A stretch of 32,158 nucleotides of DNA from Perkinsus olseni (GCA_013115135.1 JABANP010000566.1:1-32158), one strand, 5' to 3'. Shown: positions 11,286 to 22,969, counted from the first letter of the stretch. Program-made: numbers and translations. The notes: generated by a model from the letters alone, not told the origin.

Positions 11286-12693
11286 TCACGTCCTCAAAGG
11301 CTTGAGACCCAGCTTCGCTCGGAGAGCATTGGCCTCGTCAATCCTGAACAGAAAATCTAACCCGAACAACTCTAACCCTTCCGGGTTGCTCACTCTTGCT
11401 GATCCTCAGCGTCAGCTCCCTTCTTCTTCTTGTCACCGTGGTGATGATGATGATGACGATGATGACGGTGCTTGCGTTCTCCGTCCGTAGACTTCGATCT
11501 GAACACTGACCCTCCAGGGAGGAGTATGATGGTACCGAATTCACCTCGATCGATCATCCCCTTTCCGGCTCCCTGCAGCTGCACCATCTTCCGCCTGACC
11601 CTAAGCCACAAGAGATGACATCACCAGCAACCCCACTCAGTCAAGGTTACCTCAGCATGAGTCTTATCATCGCCATCAACCTCGATAGGCTCCTCCGCAG
11701 GCTCTTCCTTCAGCCCCTCTACAACCTCCGGCGGCCAGTCAAAGGGCTTCAGCGCTTCTCGCTCCTCCAGAATCTGACCGCTGCCAGTCACAAGAGCTGA
11801 GAAGTCCCCTGCCGGGCGGTGATAACGATCAGCTATTACATGGCGCTGCGGTAATTTCGGCAAGCCCAGCGTGATGATCTCGTCTTCAGTGAGCAGCGTA
11901 TTGATCCACGTGTCAAGGTTGGAGATCTCGAAGCTTCCGTCCAACTTTCGGACCCTGAACGACACACCGGCAGTGGCAGCAGCACTAGGAAGGCGGACTC
12001 CCTACACTATCTGTCGATAGTCCCACAGGACGGGTTCGAGCCAATTGTAGATCTCCTCGGGTCGGCCGATGTAGCGGAGATAAGTACAAGCGAGGGCTCG
12101 AAGATACCTGAGCATATCAGACAGGGTGGAGTGACTGCCGCTGGTGGTAGGCGGCACATGTTCCTAGCTGATAAGGTGCTATACTGGGGAATTGTTCTAT
12201 TTTGGGGACTCCGATCCGATATTGCGTGGAAGGGAAGCTCGCAGCATTCCCAGGTGAGGTCCCCGGTTCGATCCCCGCTCACCGCAATTCTCCGGCATCA
12301 TCTCCGGCACTCAGATCGATGAAGCTCTTAATGATTTCCTTCTCCGGTCCGATCTGCAGCAGCTTGACCAGAAGACAGAGGAACGGGCTCGGTCGCTGCA
12401 GCGGACCATACACCGTGCCGACGTACCTAAAAAGGGCCAGCTCCAACCTCCCAAAGCATACCACTCCTTCCCCTACTTCAACTCGGCAGCCTTATCGAGT
12501 ATCGTCTCCGCATTGAGGCCGAAGCACTCCTCCTTCCAGTACCGCAATGAGTAAACTCGGTCCCTCACCTACGACAAAGGTAATCGCCCTCGCCGATTAA
12601 CGTCGTCATCGGTCACCCTACAATCTGGGATATCAGGAACTGCGGGTTGCCACCGTGGGCTCCCGCCACTCCCTTATCGGTGATGTTAGCCAT
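11286..12693 (-). CDS. PRP38: Pre-mRNA-splicing factor PRP38 with C-terminal Hub1-binding (HIND) motif
   Basis: PRP38 belongs to the U4/U6.U5 tri-snRNP and is needed for spliceosome activation. Exons on the minus strand: 12622-12693 ([23 protein letters not shown]), 12477-12568 ([12 protein letters not shown]), 12283-12426 ([18 protein letters not shown]), 12006-12107 ([16 protein letters not shown]), an exon ending at 11954 ([28 protein letters not shown]), then small exons with an acidic stretch, an RSRSKS segment, a His run followed by KKKK, and finally [12 protein letters not shown] just before the stop (TGA 11286-11288). That last motif is HIND, which binds the ubiquitin-like protein Hub1; a C-terminal HIND on Prp38 is known in plants and some protists. 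All seven introns are GT-AG and keep frame. The third intron (12108-12282) carries an antisense tRNA-like element. It lies 180 bp from chorismate synthase and 285 bp from PIWI, all on the same strand. Confidence 0.95.
12108..12282 (+). repeat. tRNA-like element inside a PRP38 intron (antisense to the gene)
   Basis: The 175-nt intron contains, on the plus strand, an A-box-like D-arm (TAGCTGATAAGGTGCTA, stem TAGC/GCTA, near 12165-12181) and a perfect B-box GGTTCGATCC (12265-12274) in a T-arm-like setting. GGTGAG/CTCACC, GGGAAGCT/AGCATTCCC and GGGGAC/GTCCCC pairs give strong secondary structure. In gene orientation the intron starts GTGAGC and runs straight into the reversed T-arm. No acceptor-stem partner is found, so it is not a normal tRNA gene. 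Confidence 0.55.
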
Positions 12694-12873
12694 GGTGACG
12701 AGGAGCCACTGGAAGGGGGCGACTCTAGAAAGACCGAGCAGCAGCTGCTACGGTCGAGCGCCCAGAGATGCGTCCGCTCTCCTAGGACCCAACACGACAC
12801 TCCATCACAAATGCGTCCGAAAATGGCTTGGAAAAATCTGCCAACATCCTCGCCCACGGCAGCTGTACACCTA

Positions 12874-15021
12874 TCAGTTCTCTCTGTTTCTCTTGACCGC
12901 TGTACTGAGAGAAAGGAGCAAACCTCCTGTGACCACCAACGGCCGATAACAACCCACCTCAACGTGTGAATCGGCCTGCCTCTGGACCTCTGCCTCAGTA
13001 ACATGTCCATCGTCACTATTGCAGCCATCGACTCCACCAACGGAGGTGCCCGGGGTAACACACACGGATCGTGCCTGACCAGTTACTGCCGCCCTTCCCC
13101 GTTCTCGAGGTCCTCCCTACCTGCCCTTCACCGCCAAAGTCTGCGTGTTGCCGTCGAAGTCCGCTGTGACCTGCTCCATGCCGATCGAGGACGCAGCTTT
13201 GATGCACACTCTAAAGCGACAACCTGTGGCCCACCCCGAGCTCACCCATTGGTGCCTACCGGAAGTATATCGGCATGCCGCTGGTGATACCGCCGAGAGT
13301 TCCACCGTGGTTGTTTGTGGCCGTGTGGAGGAGACCATCGACATCAACGCCACTCTCGAAGGGATCGTTGTTGCGAGAACCCCGCAGAGTGCGGGCGCCG
13401 TCGAAGCCCGAGCCGATCTCGAACCTAGAAGGGATAACGCCGATGGGGGACTCCCTCGAAACACGCGAACGTCCATCCAGGAGTGGAGCGATAGCCAGCA
13501 GTCACTACAAATACCCGCTGATTGATGACTGACTGTTGATTCCACCGGCGAGTGGTATTCAGGTCTACTACCCCTTTGTAGCCGGCAGGGACATAATGCC
13601 CTTCGCCAGCTCAGCTTCGAACTTGTCCATGCAGGGTTCCCCAAGGCCGACAGGACAGTCGGTGATGCAACAGGAGATGGTACCGCCACAGCTATCATTA
13701 GCCTGCACACCACCGCAATGACCATTATGTTATCAAAGACCATCGCTCTTACCGCCTTCACCTGCAACAGTCGGGCAACCATCTGGGCTGCTGTAGGGCC
13801 GTGAGGGCAACGGATATAATGAGTATTAGTCACAGTGAGGTCGTCCACCAACACGCCTTTCGGAATAGGGTGGCCCGTGGTCCCGTCGTAGATAGCCCCT
13901 AGGTGATCGATAAGGTAAATCTTCTCGTCATCATCGCCTAGCTTGGCCTGGCGAATGATACCTGTCAGCCGCCCCACTGTCACCGTCCCTATCACCCCTG
14001 CCTTCTACCAAATTCATCCACTTCTTCCCGCGTCGGAGGCTTCGACTTGAACCCGTCCCGGACGTCCTCGGGCAGCCTGATCTCCATAATAGAGTCCACC
14101 CAAGCAACCACCTTGCAACCGAACTCTCTAGAAAGATACTTCTCAGCCACCGCACCTGAAGAAAGATTCCCAACAGCCTCGGTAATGCAAAGTTACCGGC
14201 GGCAACCCTTCCGATGGTCTCTCGAGCTGACGCTCGGCCTCCGCCGCTGCTGGCCTTTATACCATACTTCACCTAGACGAAAAGAATACAACTATCCACC
14301 TGGCTCGTCCCTTCGAGATTCATGGTTAGCTACGATGAATTACGAAAAAGTTGGTATTGATCCGAACAAGATGAAAATAAGAACACTTGCAGATGACGAT
14401 GCATGCCACTACCAGGCTAACATACCCACAACGTGCGCAGCAGGGAAGAACTCGAGCAGGCTCTCACCTGATAGGTGTAATCAGCGTGGCCTGGGCGAGG
14501 GATGAGGGTAGTGTTAGCATAGTCGAACTTCCTCTGGTCCTTATTCTTAACCATCATAGCGACTGGCGTCCCCAGTGTGATACCGTTCTCTGTGCCCGAC
14601 ATAATCGTCACTTGATCAGCCTCCGACCGAGCAGTGGTCAACGTACTAACAACACAGCAAACCATACCCCAGGAGAAGCTCCTCATCCCCCTGACAACCC
14701 TCCTCCGAAATCCTCAACGCACGCCTACTCGAGACCCGATCGCTACTCGAACAGAGCGAGGCGCCGATGTATCGCACGCGCCAACGCCGCCCGCAGCAGC
14801 AATTTCGACGTTGCACGCAACGACTGTGTTCGAACATGCCAGGTGAGAGGCCCACCAACAGCATCTTACCTCTGCCCGGGACGCCGCCGATCCAATTGTG
14901 GTTGGACATCCTCTTCTGTGAGCTCCAAGCCAGGAGGGACTCCATCCACTACGCAGCCAACGGTCAGGCCGTGAGACTCGCCCCAAGTCGAAATACGGAA
15001 AGTATGACCGAAAGTTGACAT
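12874..15021 (-). CDS. aroC: Chorismate synthase (EC 4.2.3.5)
   Basis: Makes chorismate from EPSP with reduced FMN, the last step of the shikimate pathway. The ATG at 15021 opens [11 protein letters not shown] then WGESHG, the first family signature, and RRRPGQS across the first intron. Following exons give [43 protein letters not shown] (second signature), then [10 protein letters not shown], a charged insert ([15 protein letters not shown]), [68 protein letters not shown] and [15 protein letters not shown]; the end [14 protein letters not shown] stops at 12874. Every join uses GT-AG and keeps frame. Length (about 400 residues plus insert) fits a single-function enzyme, not a pentafunctional AROM fusion. 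The last intron has a weak donor (GTCCAG). The gene implies that the organism makes aromatic compounds itself. Confidence 0.95.
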
Positions 15022-15222
15022 GCCCCGCTGAGGACGGAGAGAATGCTAAACCGGTTCACTCAGATGTACTGCCACCATAAGGTCGTCAAACACAGATCAA
15101 AAGATTCGCCACGAATTTTGCATCAAATATAGGAGGATATTACTATACCGAATAATAGGGAAGAATAACAGGGTGAATTGAAACGGCAGTGAGGGGGTCG
15201 TGCAGTAGGCAACTTCCGATGC

Positions 15223-18200
15223 TTAAACGATATTCAACTCGAAGAAGTGATAAAAGCGTTGAGCGTAGGTCTCCGGTGGGGCACATGATACTCCTCCAGA
15301 TGGATACCTGACGAGACTTCCGATCGGGGCCGAACATCCTCACATCCCCTACAGACCGACGAAACATCCCACAACCAATGACCACCCGTGACACGCTGTC
15401 CTAGACGGGTAACAACTGCTGTCCGAACTCGAGCCACCTACCGTATCGCCTTCACTATCCTCTCAGCTTTCTTCTTGGTATCATATTCTGTGAGAATATC
15501 TATCATACCAAGGAAGTACTTGCAGCTGCCATCCACAGCATCAAACACAGTGGAGCTGCGATACCTGTCGATGAGGACTATCCGGGCCGGGAGTAACGCC
15601 ACGCCCCTCCCACTTACTTTCTTCCCTGTTCCAGCTGGGTCTCCCCGTCCAAGCCATTCCCTCCGGTATTCTCGCGCCTTACGGACATCTCCATAAGACT
15701 GAAAGGCCGAGCGTCACGCGCCGCGAAATTACATGCAGCTGCAGAGCTGAGGTGTTCACCTGTTCTCGTGTATGCCCAATAGCATCGAGTAGTCAATAAT
15801 GTTGTGGCGGGCGAAGAACTCACTATCTCGACGGATCTGCTCCAACAGGGCAGCTCGGGAGGCTTCGCCAATTCTTATCTTCAACCCAAGATTCTCGAAG
15901 TCGCTGTCCTATCCATAAACTCATACAGGCTTCGTCGTTCCGCTACGTTTCCTACCTTCAATGCTACACTCCTGTCGAAGCCGGGCTGGTCGAATCCCTC
16001 AGTAGACCGTCCAATCCAACTCCCTTTCAAGTCGAATCGTCGATGCATCTCTGGAAACGAGAGACATACTATTCTACGATGGAGAGAAATACGGCGAGAA
16101 CTCACCAACGTTTGCGTTGAACATGTTGCCCATCACAACGAAGTAGATTTTCGAATGCCGCGCGTTGCTCTGGCCACCCGTCAGCTCATTAGCGTGCTTT
16201 AGTCGGAGCCCTGACAAGAGAACTGAGACGAGCGACTCTAGTTGAAAGAACGTACCATGCAGGCCGAAGAAACGACAGACAAGACTCGTCCCGGAATTCT
16301 GGGATATATGAGCATAGTAGTCGGGCAGCATTCGTTTCAGCAACTTCTTCTCCCGAGGGGATACAGTCTTCAATAGGAACTGGCCGTCTGAAGCGAATAT
16401 TTCTGATGAGTTCACATTTAAATTTATGTCAGAATGGAAGACGTTGAAGGTTGATTGAAGCGGTATTGGAGCCGTTTCAGTTCAAATTGACTGTGCCCAG
16501 ACTTGTCGAAGATGAAACCGGCATATGCCGAAAATTCTGAGTGTTTTGCTTAATAATAATTAGGAAAAATAATTTACCAAAAGTATGAATGCTTTGCCCA
16601 ACCCTCCAAATTATATACCGACCTGAATCGTACGCAAAACTTCATACCAACATCAGCATAAGAGAAAGAAGAGGCATTCACGTCAGCCGGTCGTATAGTT
16701 CAGCAGGAACTACGTGCTTCGGTCGACTAGCTCCGCGCTCTGGGGGCATCGTGACGGCCACTGGCCGGGCGCCCCAAAGCTTGGGGCCCAAGCTAAGCGC
16801 AACATAGCCCCAAGGACTATAGAAGGCCTCACCACCGTAGGCAGCGTAATATCGCAGCGTCTAATCAACTTGGTGCTTGACAACTTCGCCAGTGACAGTA
16901 GTAAAAGTCTCCAAGTCGTTGTCAAATACGTGGCTCGGGAATCGCATGGCTGATCCACGAGTCGTAGATTGCGAAGTATGGTCTATGACCTTCTTGACAC
17001 TGTGAGTAGGGCAGAGTAAGCTCGGCAGCACCTTGAAATCGGCCTTTGCCTTCTGGGCTTCGGCACAGCCTTTCAAGATTGACTATTTCTTCTCTGGCAA
17101 TACAGGGCACATACCCACTGGGTATTCAACTGGCAGTTGCAGTTCCTTTGCAACTTCCTCTTCGACTCAGAGACCAGTTTGTCACCTCGACTGCCCACGT
17201 AGGAACCACGTCAGATAATAGAGTCGATGATGAGTAGTGGGAAGAAAAGGTACATGATTCTGCTCATAACACTCTGCGGGCTGCTCATGAGGAGGAGGCT
17301 GGTCGCGTGGTCGCATACTCGTGAGACGAGTGCACTCATCTGTGATAAGGACTGAACTGTATGCCCTACGCAGTGTATGGCTGTGATGGACACTATACCA
17401 GGTATGCAGAGGTCCCGCGCACAGCAATCTACGCACTCGCTGCAGTAAGGTATAGGGTATTCTTTCCACAATGACCAGTACCAGGAAAAGCTCAAATAAT
17501 GCTGCTCGCATGAACCACAAGAAAAAACCGCTACTAGTGCATGCTACAACGCAAACAACGTTCATGGATATTTAGCGGACACAGCTCGAATAGAACCAGC
17601 CTACCTGATGTGTAGTAGAAGAATGCACCAGACTTTCCTTCAGTCGACAGCTCAGCCAAGCTCGAAAGATTACCCAGCAGCATGTTTCCTGAGAGCCCAG
17701 TATCCACCCACTCGCTAGCCACAGCAAATTACCTAGGAGTTGCTCCGGGCCGACACTCCGAAGATACTCCTCGTCCGTTATTCCCGAGAGTCGACGTAAG
17801 GACTTGAACACGTATGGCGCGTAGTCTATGAACCTCGTGATGGTGACCTGGATGCACCAATCGGCGGTAGGGCGTATCTTCGAGTGCGATGCCCACTTTA
17901 TCAGAGACCTTGCTGTCGAAAATATTCGCTATCCTTGGCACAATAGAGAATTTATCCTTCATAAGGAAGTCTGCATCCAACACAGGACGATCCACTTCCT
18001 GGGACAGCCGCCCCACCGATATCCGAAGACCAATCATCATGTTCAGCACCTAGCAAACGAGGGAATCTCAAGCTCTGGTAAACTGACAGCTTACCATGTT
18101 CCAATCTTCATGGCCAAAGTGAACGGCTAAGCCCTTCTTAGGCCCTAGCAAGCGCCGTACCCGGCTCGGTTTGTGATCTGATAGGCAAGAATGATATTAC

Positions 18201-20695
18201 AGTGAAGCCAGCCTCGTCGTTACCCAGCCGTCTTCGACCACTTTGCGGGGGTGTCGAATGGGCATCAACCTAAGATACGCTCCATCCGACAAACTAGAGC
18301 ATCTCCCCACTACTACGTCGGCTAGATCGATCGATCGGTGAGGGTCTGCAATGCTCAAATGTCGGTGGCTGTGGTGGTGGGCCGGTTCGTGCTCAAGGCC
18401 ATCTACACCTGACCAGCCTCATGAACGGCTATGGTTACAAGACAGCGACCCTTACCAGGAGCTGCGACGTTCATGCTGGCCATCGACCGAAAGAAGCCGT
18501 ACTCCGGTGCCTTCAACCTGGACTCGCTAGGCGTGTTAGGAACATCCGGGATGGAGTCCTTCCGAGGTACCCTTGCAGACCTGACAACCCGTACGACTAC
18601 GACTACTACGGAAGGAGCAGCTCACCCGTCGGAGTCAATCGAAGTGCCCACTGCTGCCAGCCCATGGGCATCAATAATATCCAGTAGATGGGCCACTCTA
18701 GCCGACAAATCGGCGATACTAGGCTGACTAACAGTGGTCGAGTCCACAGTCGGGCGACACGCAGTATGATGAATAGTGAGGTCCTTCTCGTCTGGGATGT
18801 CCATCAGCCCTACGTCATCCGGGTCTATCGGCATCTTATTCGCGTTGCCTGGATGAGCGCAGCACCACAGTAGAGAGGCCCCCGTGGAGTACACAGGGGG
18901 AGAGGATGTCGGCAACGGCTGCAGCCCGTCCCCTCCTGGGGTCTCCAGAGATGATAATTTGGATACGTCCGTCTGTACCTAAAGGCAAGACGATTACCCC
19001 ACCAAAGACGAGGGTTCCAGCTAACAGGCGAATCGATCAATGAAAAATTTCCACTGCGAAATGAACTCGGCCTGAAGATTCTCAACCCCATCGCCGATGC
19101 AAAACGTGCACAGCTCCCAAGGTCGAAAATATTACACCATCATCCTCCAAGGACCCCTGCCCTCGCTGCTGCTCTAAAGTGTACGTCCTGAGCACATCCT
19201 CGAGCTCTACCAGCTCTCTCCGTAACTCAGTGTAAGCTGCCCTGGACACCTCCTTAGTCGCCGATACCGACTGGGTTGATGCATTGCTAACACAACAAGC
19301 ATGTCCTTCCCGCCTTAGTCCATCCTGCTCACCGTCGTAGATGCCCCCCACCACCACTGACAGCTCTAGGCCTGGCCCCAGCAGCAGCGGGCACGACCGA
19401 AGCATTGTGGCTGTACGATGGAGTGGTGCTTGGCAGCAGTCCCAGCGTCTGCAGGAAGTCCACGTTATTCTGAATGCCTTCCTAACAGTACCACCAGCAT
19501 AGCACCGACCTGCAATGGCGACTAATACTACCTTATAATCTTCCTCCGTCACCACGCTAACTCCGTCCTCAGCCCTTCTCGAGGCCAGCTCATTAAACAA
19601 CCTGGCAACCCGCGGCTCAGGCCAGGCCCCATAGGAGCGCCGCTCACTACCTTCTGATGCGCTTCTCACTGACCAACTGTTTCTCCCGGCTCATGCCTTC
19701 CTTCTCGAACAGGTTGGTCACAGAGTGGCATGCCAGTATCATATCCCTACCACCGCCATCTACTTCATCGCCCATCGCTCAAACTATAGGCTCACTTGAA
19801 CTCGTCATAGGTGAGTCCACCCGACCCTTCAACGTCCGCCATTCGAAAACTTAAACTTAGCTTCTCATAGTCAGTACCTGCAGCAGCCACGGTTCGTTCT
19901 AACAATTTGTGAACCTCAAGAGCGCATATCCCCTTTCCTCCAACCCCATATAATAGAGAGTCACTAGTACTACGGAAACTACTGTCTTCCATAGTCTGCT
20001 TGTTAACATGCCGTTTCTTGAAATTACCCTTGGAAAATTTTCAGGGGTCGCTGCATTTCCTTGTGCTGCTTCAGGCACTTGCCGTTATAGCCCCACACTT
20101 GCCCTTTCACATAGCCCAAGCCAGCACCAAGTGATTCCAATGCTTTCAATTTCGTTCAATCATACGAGAGGCCGTAGGTCTCCAGGGCTCCCAGATATTA
20201 CCCCGAAGCATGATAGCAAGACTGTTGACGAACTCGTTGAAGGTAAGAGTGCCGTCACCATCCGTATCGAAGGCCGCGAACATCCGCTCCGGTATGAAAC
20301 TGCTCGGGCCCAGACCGAGGATCTGAAAGGCACGAGAAGCTGAGGTAAGGGACGTCAACCAAACCCAAGCAGCATGCTGTTTGGCTCAGTCTTACTACCC
20401 CCAGTGTATTGCGGAAGTCCTCCTCCAGCATCCGTCCGCTAGGAGCAACCTTGAGGAACCTGACAACGCCACAGTCACGACACCCTCTGCAGTCAGCATC
20501 TACCTGTCATACAAAGCCTCTACTTCTTGCTCAGTCAACTTAGTCTCCTCTGCCAGGCTAGCAAGGGACGCCCTCGGCAATCGCCGTGGCACCGATACCC
20601 TGTGCGGCTCCCTAACTGATGCAGAAAGCCCTCGGATCCAGCGACTTAGCCGTTCTGCTATTACCTGCCTGTGGGCCGCAACTACATAACGGCAT
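15223..20695 (-). CDS. PIP5K: Phosphatidylinositol phosphate kinase with N-terminal NCS-like EF-hand domain
   Basis: One long gene joins a neuronal-calcium-sensor-like module to a PIP kinase. Start ATG 20695 (MPLCSCGPQA), then TKLTEQEVEALYDRF, a degenerate loop (APSGRMLEEDF), EF-hand FDTDGDGTLTFNEF (near 20265), EF-hand FRMADVEGSGGLTYDEF (near 19830), and NNVDFLQTLGLLPS. A Ser/Pro/His-rich linker (about 19450-18190) leads to the kinase: FGHEDWNM, LNMMIGLRISVGR, FIDYAPYVFKSL, EGKSGAFFYYTS, LLKTVSPREKK (Lys), IYFVVMGNMF, MHRRFDLKGSWIGR (Asp), IIDYSMLLGIHE, FLGMIDILTEYD, then CAPPETYAQRFYHFFE and a stop at 15223. The activation loop keeps Glu (KKKAERIVKAI), as in PI4P 5-kinases. Plasmodium PIP5K has the same NCS-kinase layout and is ARF-activated. 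Introns of 31 nt (17878-17908) to 1217 nt (16388-17604) interrupt it. The join near 18190-18230 is one base off, so the linker-kinase connection rests on continuous open frames and shared layout. Expected product: PI(4,5)P2 at membranes, possibly calcium-controlled. Confidence 0.88.
16388..17604 (-). other. 1.2-kb intron within the PIP kinase domain
   Basis: The kinase exon ending in FFYYTS (17605) and the next, beginning DGQFLLKTVS (16387), share phase across a GTAGGC donor and a TTCAG acceptor, giving a 1217-nt intron, by far the largest here. It contains minus-strand open frames (16861-17076, 17182-17565) that I cannot assign, and on the plus strand an A-box-like TAGTTCAGCAGG (near 16697) with a TAGTT/AACTA D-arm stem. 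No B-box follows. It may be a decayed mobile element. Confidence 0.6.
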
Positions 20696-21005
20696 CCTCC
20701 TGCTGGTCGCCGGTACTAGGGCCAAAGGGCAGCGACAGAGAAGCCAGGCAAATGCCAAAACATGAGAATAGGAGAGGACTCCAATAACACGACACTTTGG
20801 GAGAGAGGAGACTGGCTCATCGCCGATCGTCGCATGCAGGCTACTAATACTACTGTGACGAGTACTGTTAACGATGCTGACTATAGTGGTAGGAGCATAC
20901 CCTCCTGTGCTACTTGTGAATCTCCTATAGGAGCGATGAATTGGGGGACAGAATGATGATGATTAGAAGGAAGAGTGCACAGGATCGCCTTCAGTCGAGG
21001 TACCT

Positions 21006-22422
21006 TCAGCAGGCGTCCCGGTGTTGCAGTCCAGAGTCCCCAAGTACTTCTGATGGGTACACGAGTCGTGATGGTGACTCCAGAACGGAGTGTGAGGCAG
21101 AGGAATTCCAACGACAAGATCCGTGTTCCATTGCAGAATGTCTACCCAAAACTTCCGAATTTTCCGCAGCATACCGCATCTTACTGCTCAGGCATAGCAC
21201 TCCTGAGTTCCTCCTCGCTGACCTTCTCGATCATGGCGGCGACCGGGCTGGCGTCAGGGCTGCTGCTGCCTCCTACCTGGGGAGAGAGGGAAGCAGGGAC
21301 CGGCGCAGGCAGAGAGGCTACTGGGGCAGTGCTCATGTAGAAGCTGGGGCGCTCGGCAGCGCTGCCATAGCAAGCGTATCCCATGTGCTGTTGGGGACTA
21401 GCGACTGATGCAGCGGGGTAACCAGCAGGGAGAGGCGTGGCTCCGTACGGCGCTGAAGGGGGATAGCATAGCCCAACGGTTAATGGCATGAACTATGATC
21501 CGTGAGGCGCGAGTTCAATCCCCACAACCTCGTCCATACCGAAGTGTGTTGTGCATGCTGTTCCGTGCGGATGACCAGGCGTATGGACGAACTGCATCCC
21601 TCGATGGTGACTCAGCGGTGTCGATGTGAAGAAGCCAGCCGGAAGGTAAACTCCGTCACCACCAGCAGCACGATGATGATGATGGTGAGAAGGGGATGAA
21701 GCATCCACCGGCACAACACCACCTGAATCGAGCCAATCCCAACAACCTAAATGCATCTTCATACAGCAGCCCTGCTGCTGCTGTTGAGTATGTCGAGTAT
21801 AGTCCGCGCGATTCATCTGCCCGGCGGCCGAAGGGTAGCCAGGCCAGTCCCTAGGGTGCTGCTCAGGAGAGCCGTACACCATTCCCGAGCAGCCGCCGTG
21901 CTGGTGACACGCCGTGACCACAGAATCATCACCTACCACAATGTACGCTCACAACCGCCTCCCATGATGACACCCCAAGCCTACTATATGCGCTGTCCCT
22001 CTTAGTATAAGCTTGCTGAGGGTAAGGCACGTACGTAGGCCCCACTGAGGGGAAGCCGCCATAGTCCGGAGCCGGAGCGCTCGCCGCCGTCGTCGGAGCT
22101 GTTGATGGTGCTGGTGTGAAGGCACTGGAGCGATTAAATTCCATGCTAGAATGCCCCTCGTAATTGGCAGGCCCTCGCGGCGGCAACTGGGAGTCGCACC
22201 TGAGCCTTGCCAGTCCACCCATATGCTGATGGAAGTCACTACACTAAGCGGAACACCACAGTGTAAAGGCCGGTGTAGGGTGACACCGGGCTGGCCGCCA
22301 CGGGACTCGATACGGCCACAGGTGATGCTTCGAGGCTGCCGTGATGAGGACTGAAAACCACCTTGAGATTCCTCTTCGTCCCGCAAGTCCTGCACTAATT
22401 GTGAATGACTTTGAGGCATCAT
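21006..22422 (-). CDS. Unidentified Pro/Gln/His-rich low-complexity protein
   Basis: Not recognised. The tandem ATG at 22422 starts MMPQSHSQLVQDLRDEEE. Later exons are rich in Pro, Ala, Tyr, Gln and His (PSTAPTTAASAPAPDYGGF, VPYPQQAY, HTQQQQQ, SHHHHH, QQHMGYACYG), typical of a disordered RNA-binding or condensate-type protein. Near the end comes a conserved-looking helix, AAMIEKVSEEELRSAMPEQ, then a 45-nt intron (GTAAGATG...GGGTAG) and a Ser-rich tail ending QHRDAC at 21006. An intron at 21453-21539 joins TTHF to APYGATPLPAG in phase and consists of an antisense tRNA-like sequence. Splice sites in the first third (near 22240 and 22000) are less sure. It lies 310 bp upstream of the PIP kinase start on the same strand. 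Coding status rests on open frames, composition and matching splice phases. Confidence 0.6.
21453..21539 (+). repeat. 87-nt intron made of a tRNA-like sequence (antisense to the gene)
   Basis: In gene orientation the intron runs GTATGG...CCCCTTCAG and joins exons in phase. Read on the plus strand it has an A-box/D-arm TAGCCCAACGGTTAATGGC (21469-21487) and a B-box-like GAGTTCAATCC (21511-21521), a spacing typical of tRNA. GGGGAT (near 21459) pairs with ATCCCC (near 21518). The acceptor and anticodon stems do not form, so it is a tRNA relic or a tRNA-derived element rather than a working tRNA. Confidence 0.6.
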
Positions 22423-22425
22423 ACG

Positions 22426-22527
22426 CCTCGAAATCGAACTCCTATCATACTACGACCGATACTTGTAACGAGAGACACGCCAAGAACCCGTGCTCTCAGC
22501 CATTCTCCAGCTGAGCTCTAGAATACC
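22426..22527 (-). repeat. tRNA-like relic upstream of the Pro/His-rich gene
   Basis: On the minus strand GAGCTCAGCTGG resembles an A-box/D-arm and GGAGTTCGATTTC, about 80 nt further, resembles a B-box/T-arm. GCACG/CGTGT could form an anticodon-like stem. Acceptor pairing is absent. It sits in the 547-bp gap between the Spinster gene (stop 22970) and the start at 22422, in sense orientation, unlike the intron copies. Confidence 0.35.
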
Positions 22528-22969
22528 ATAGTGATTATTCATCCAGGTTGCAATGTTTTAGAAATGTCTAAGCAGATGTACTTCCCAGTCATGGATGGGG
22601 GTATCCCCCCGCCACAACCCAATACTTCCTCACAGAGCTCCCCTTCAGCTCTCCTCACACACGTTCGCTGTCATAGCATCACCCGACCCACCTATCTGCC
22701 ATGTTATCCTTCTCAGAGGTCGGCCATACAGCAGCCGGCCACACCTCCTCGCCTCTCTCCTGACCACAGTCGTCATACCGCTCAACAGGTCCTTATCCAC
22801 CCTACACCGTTGTGATCTTCCGAATGCATCTCGACAGTTCTCCTGTTCAGCGAGCACAAGGCCGGCCCGGTAGGAAGACAGGACATGACAACTACGGGCG
22901 AAAGTTGACAACCTGTCCGAGACATTGGTGACACTAAACTCGAAACGTCAGGTCAAATAGAAAACGCCT

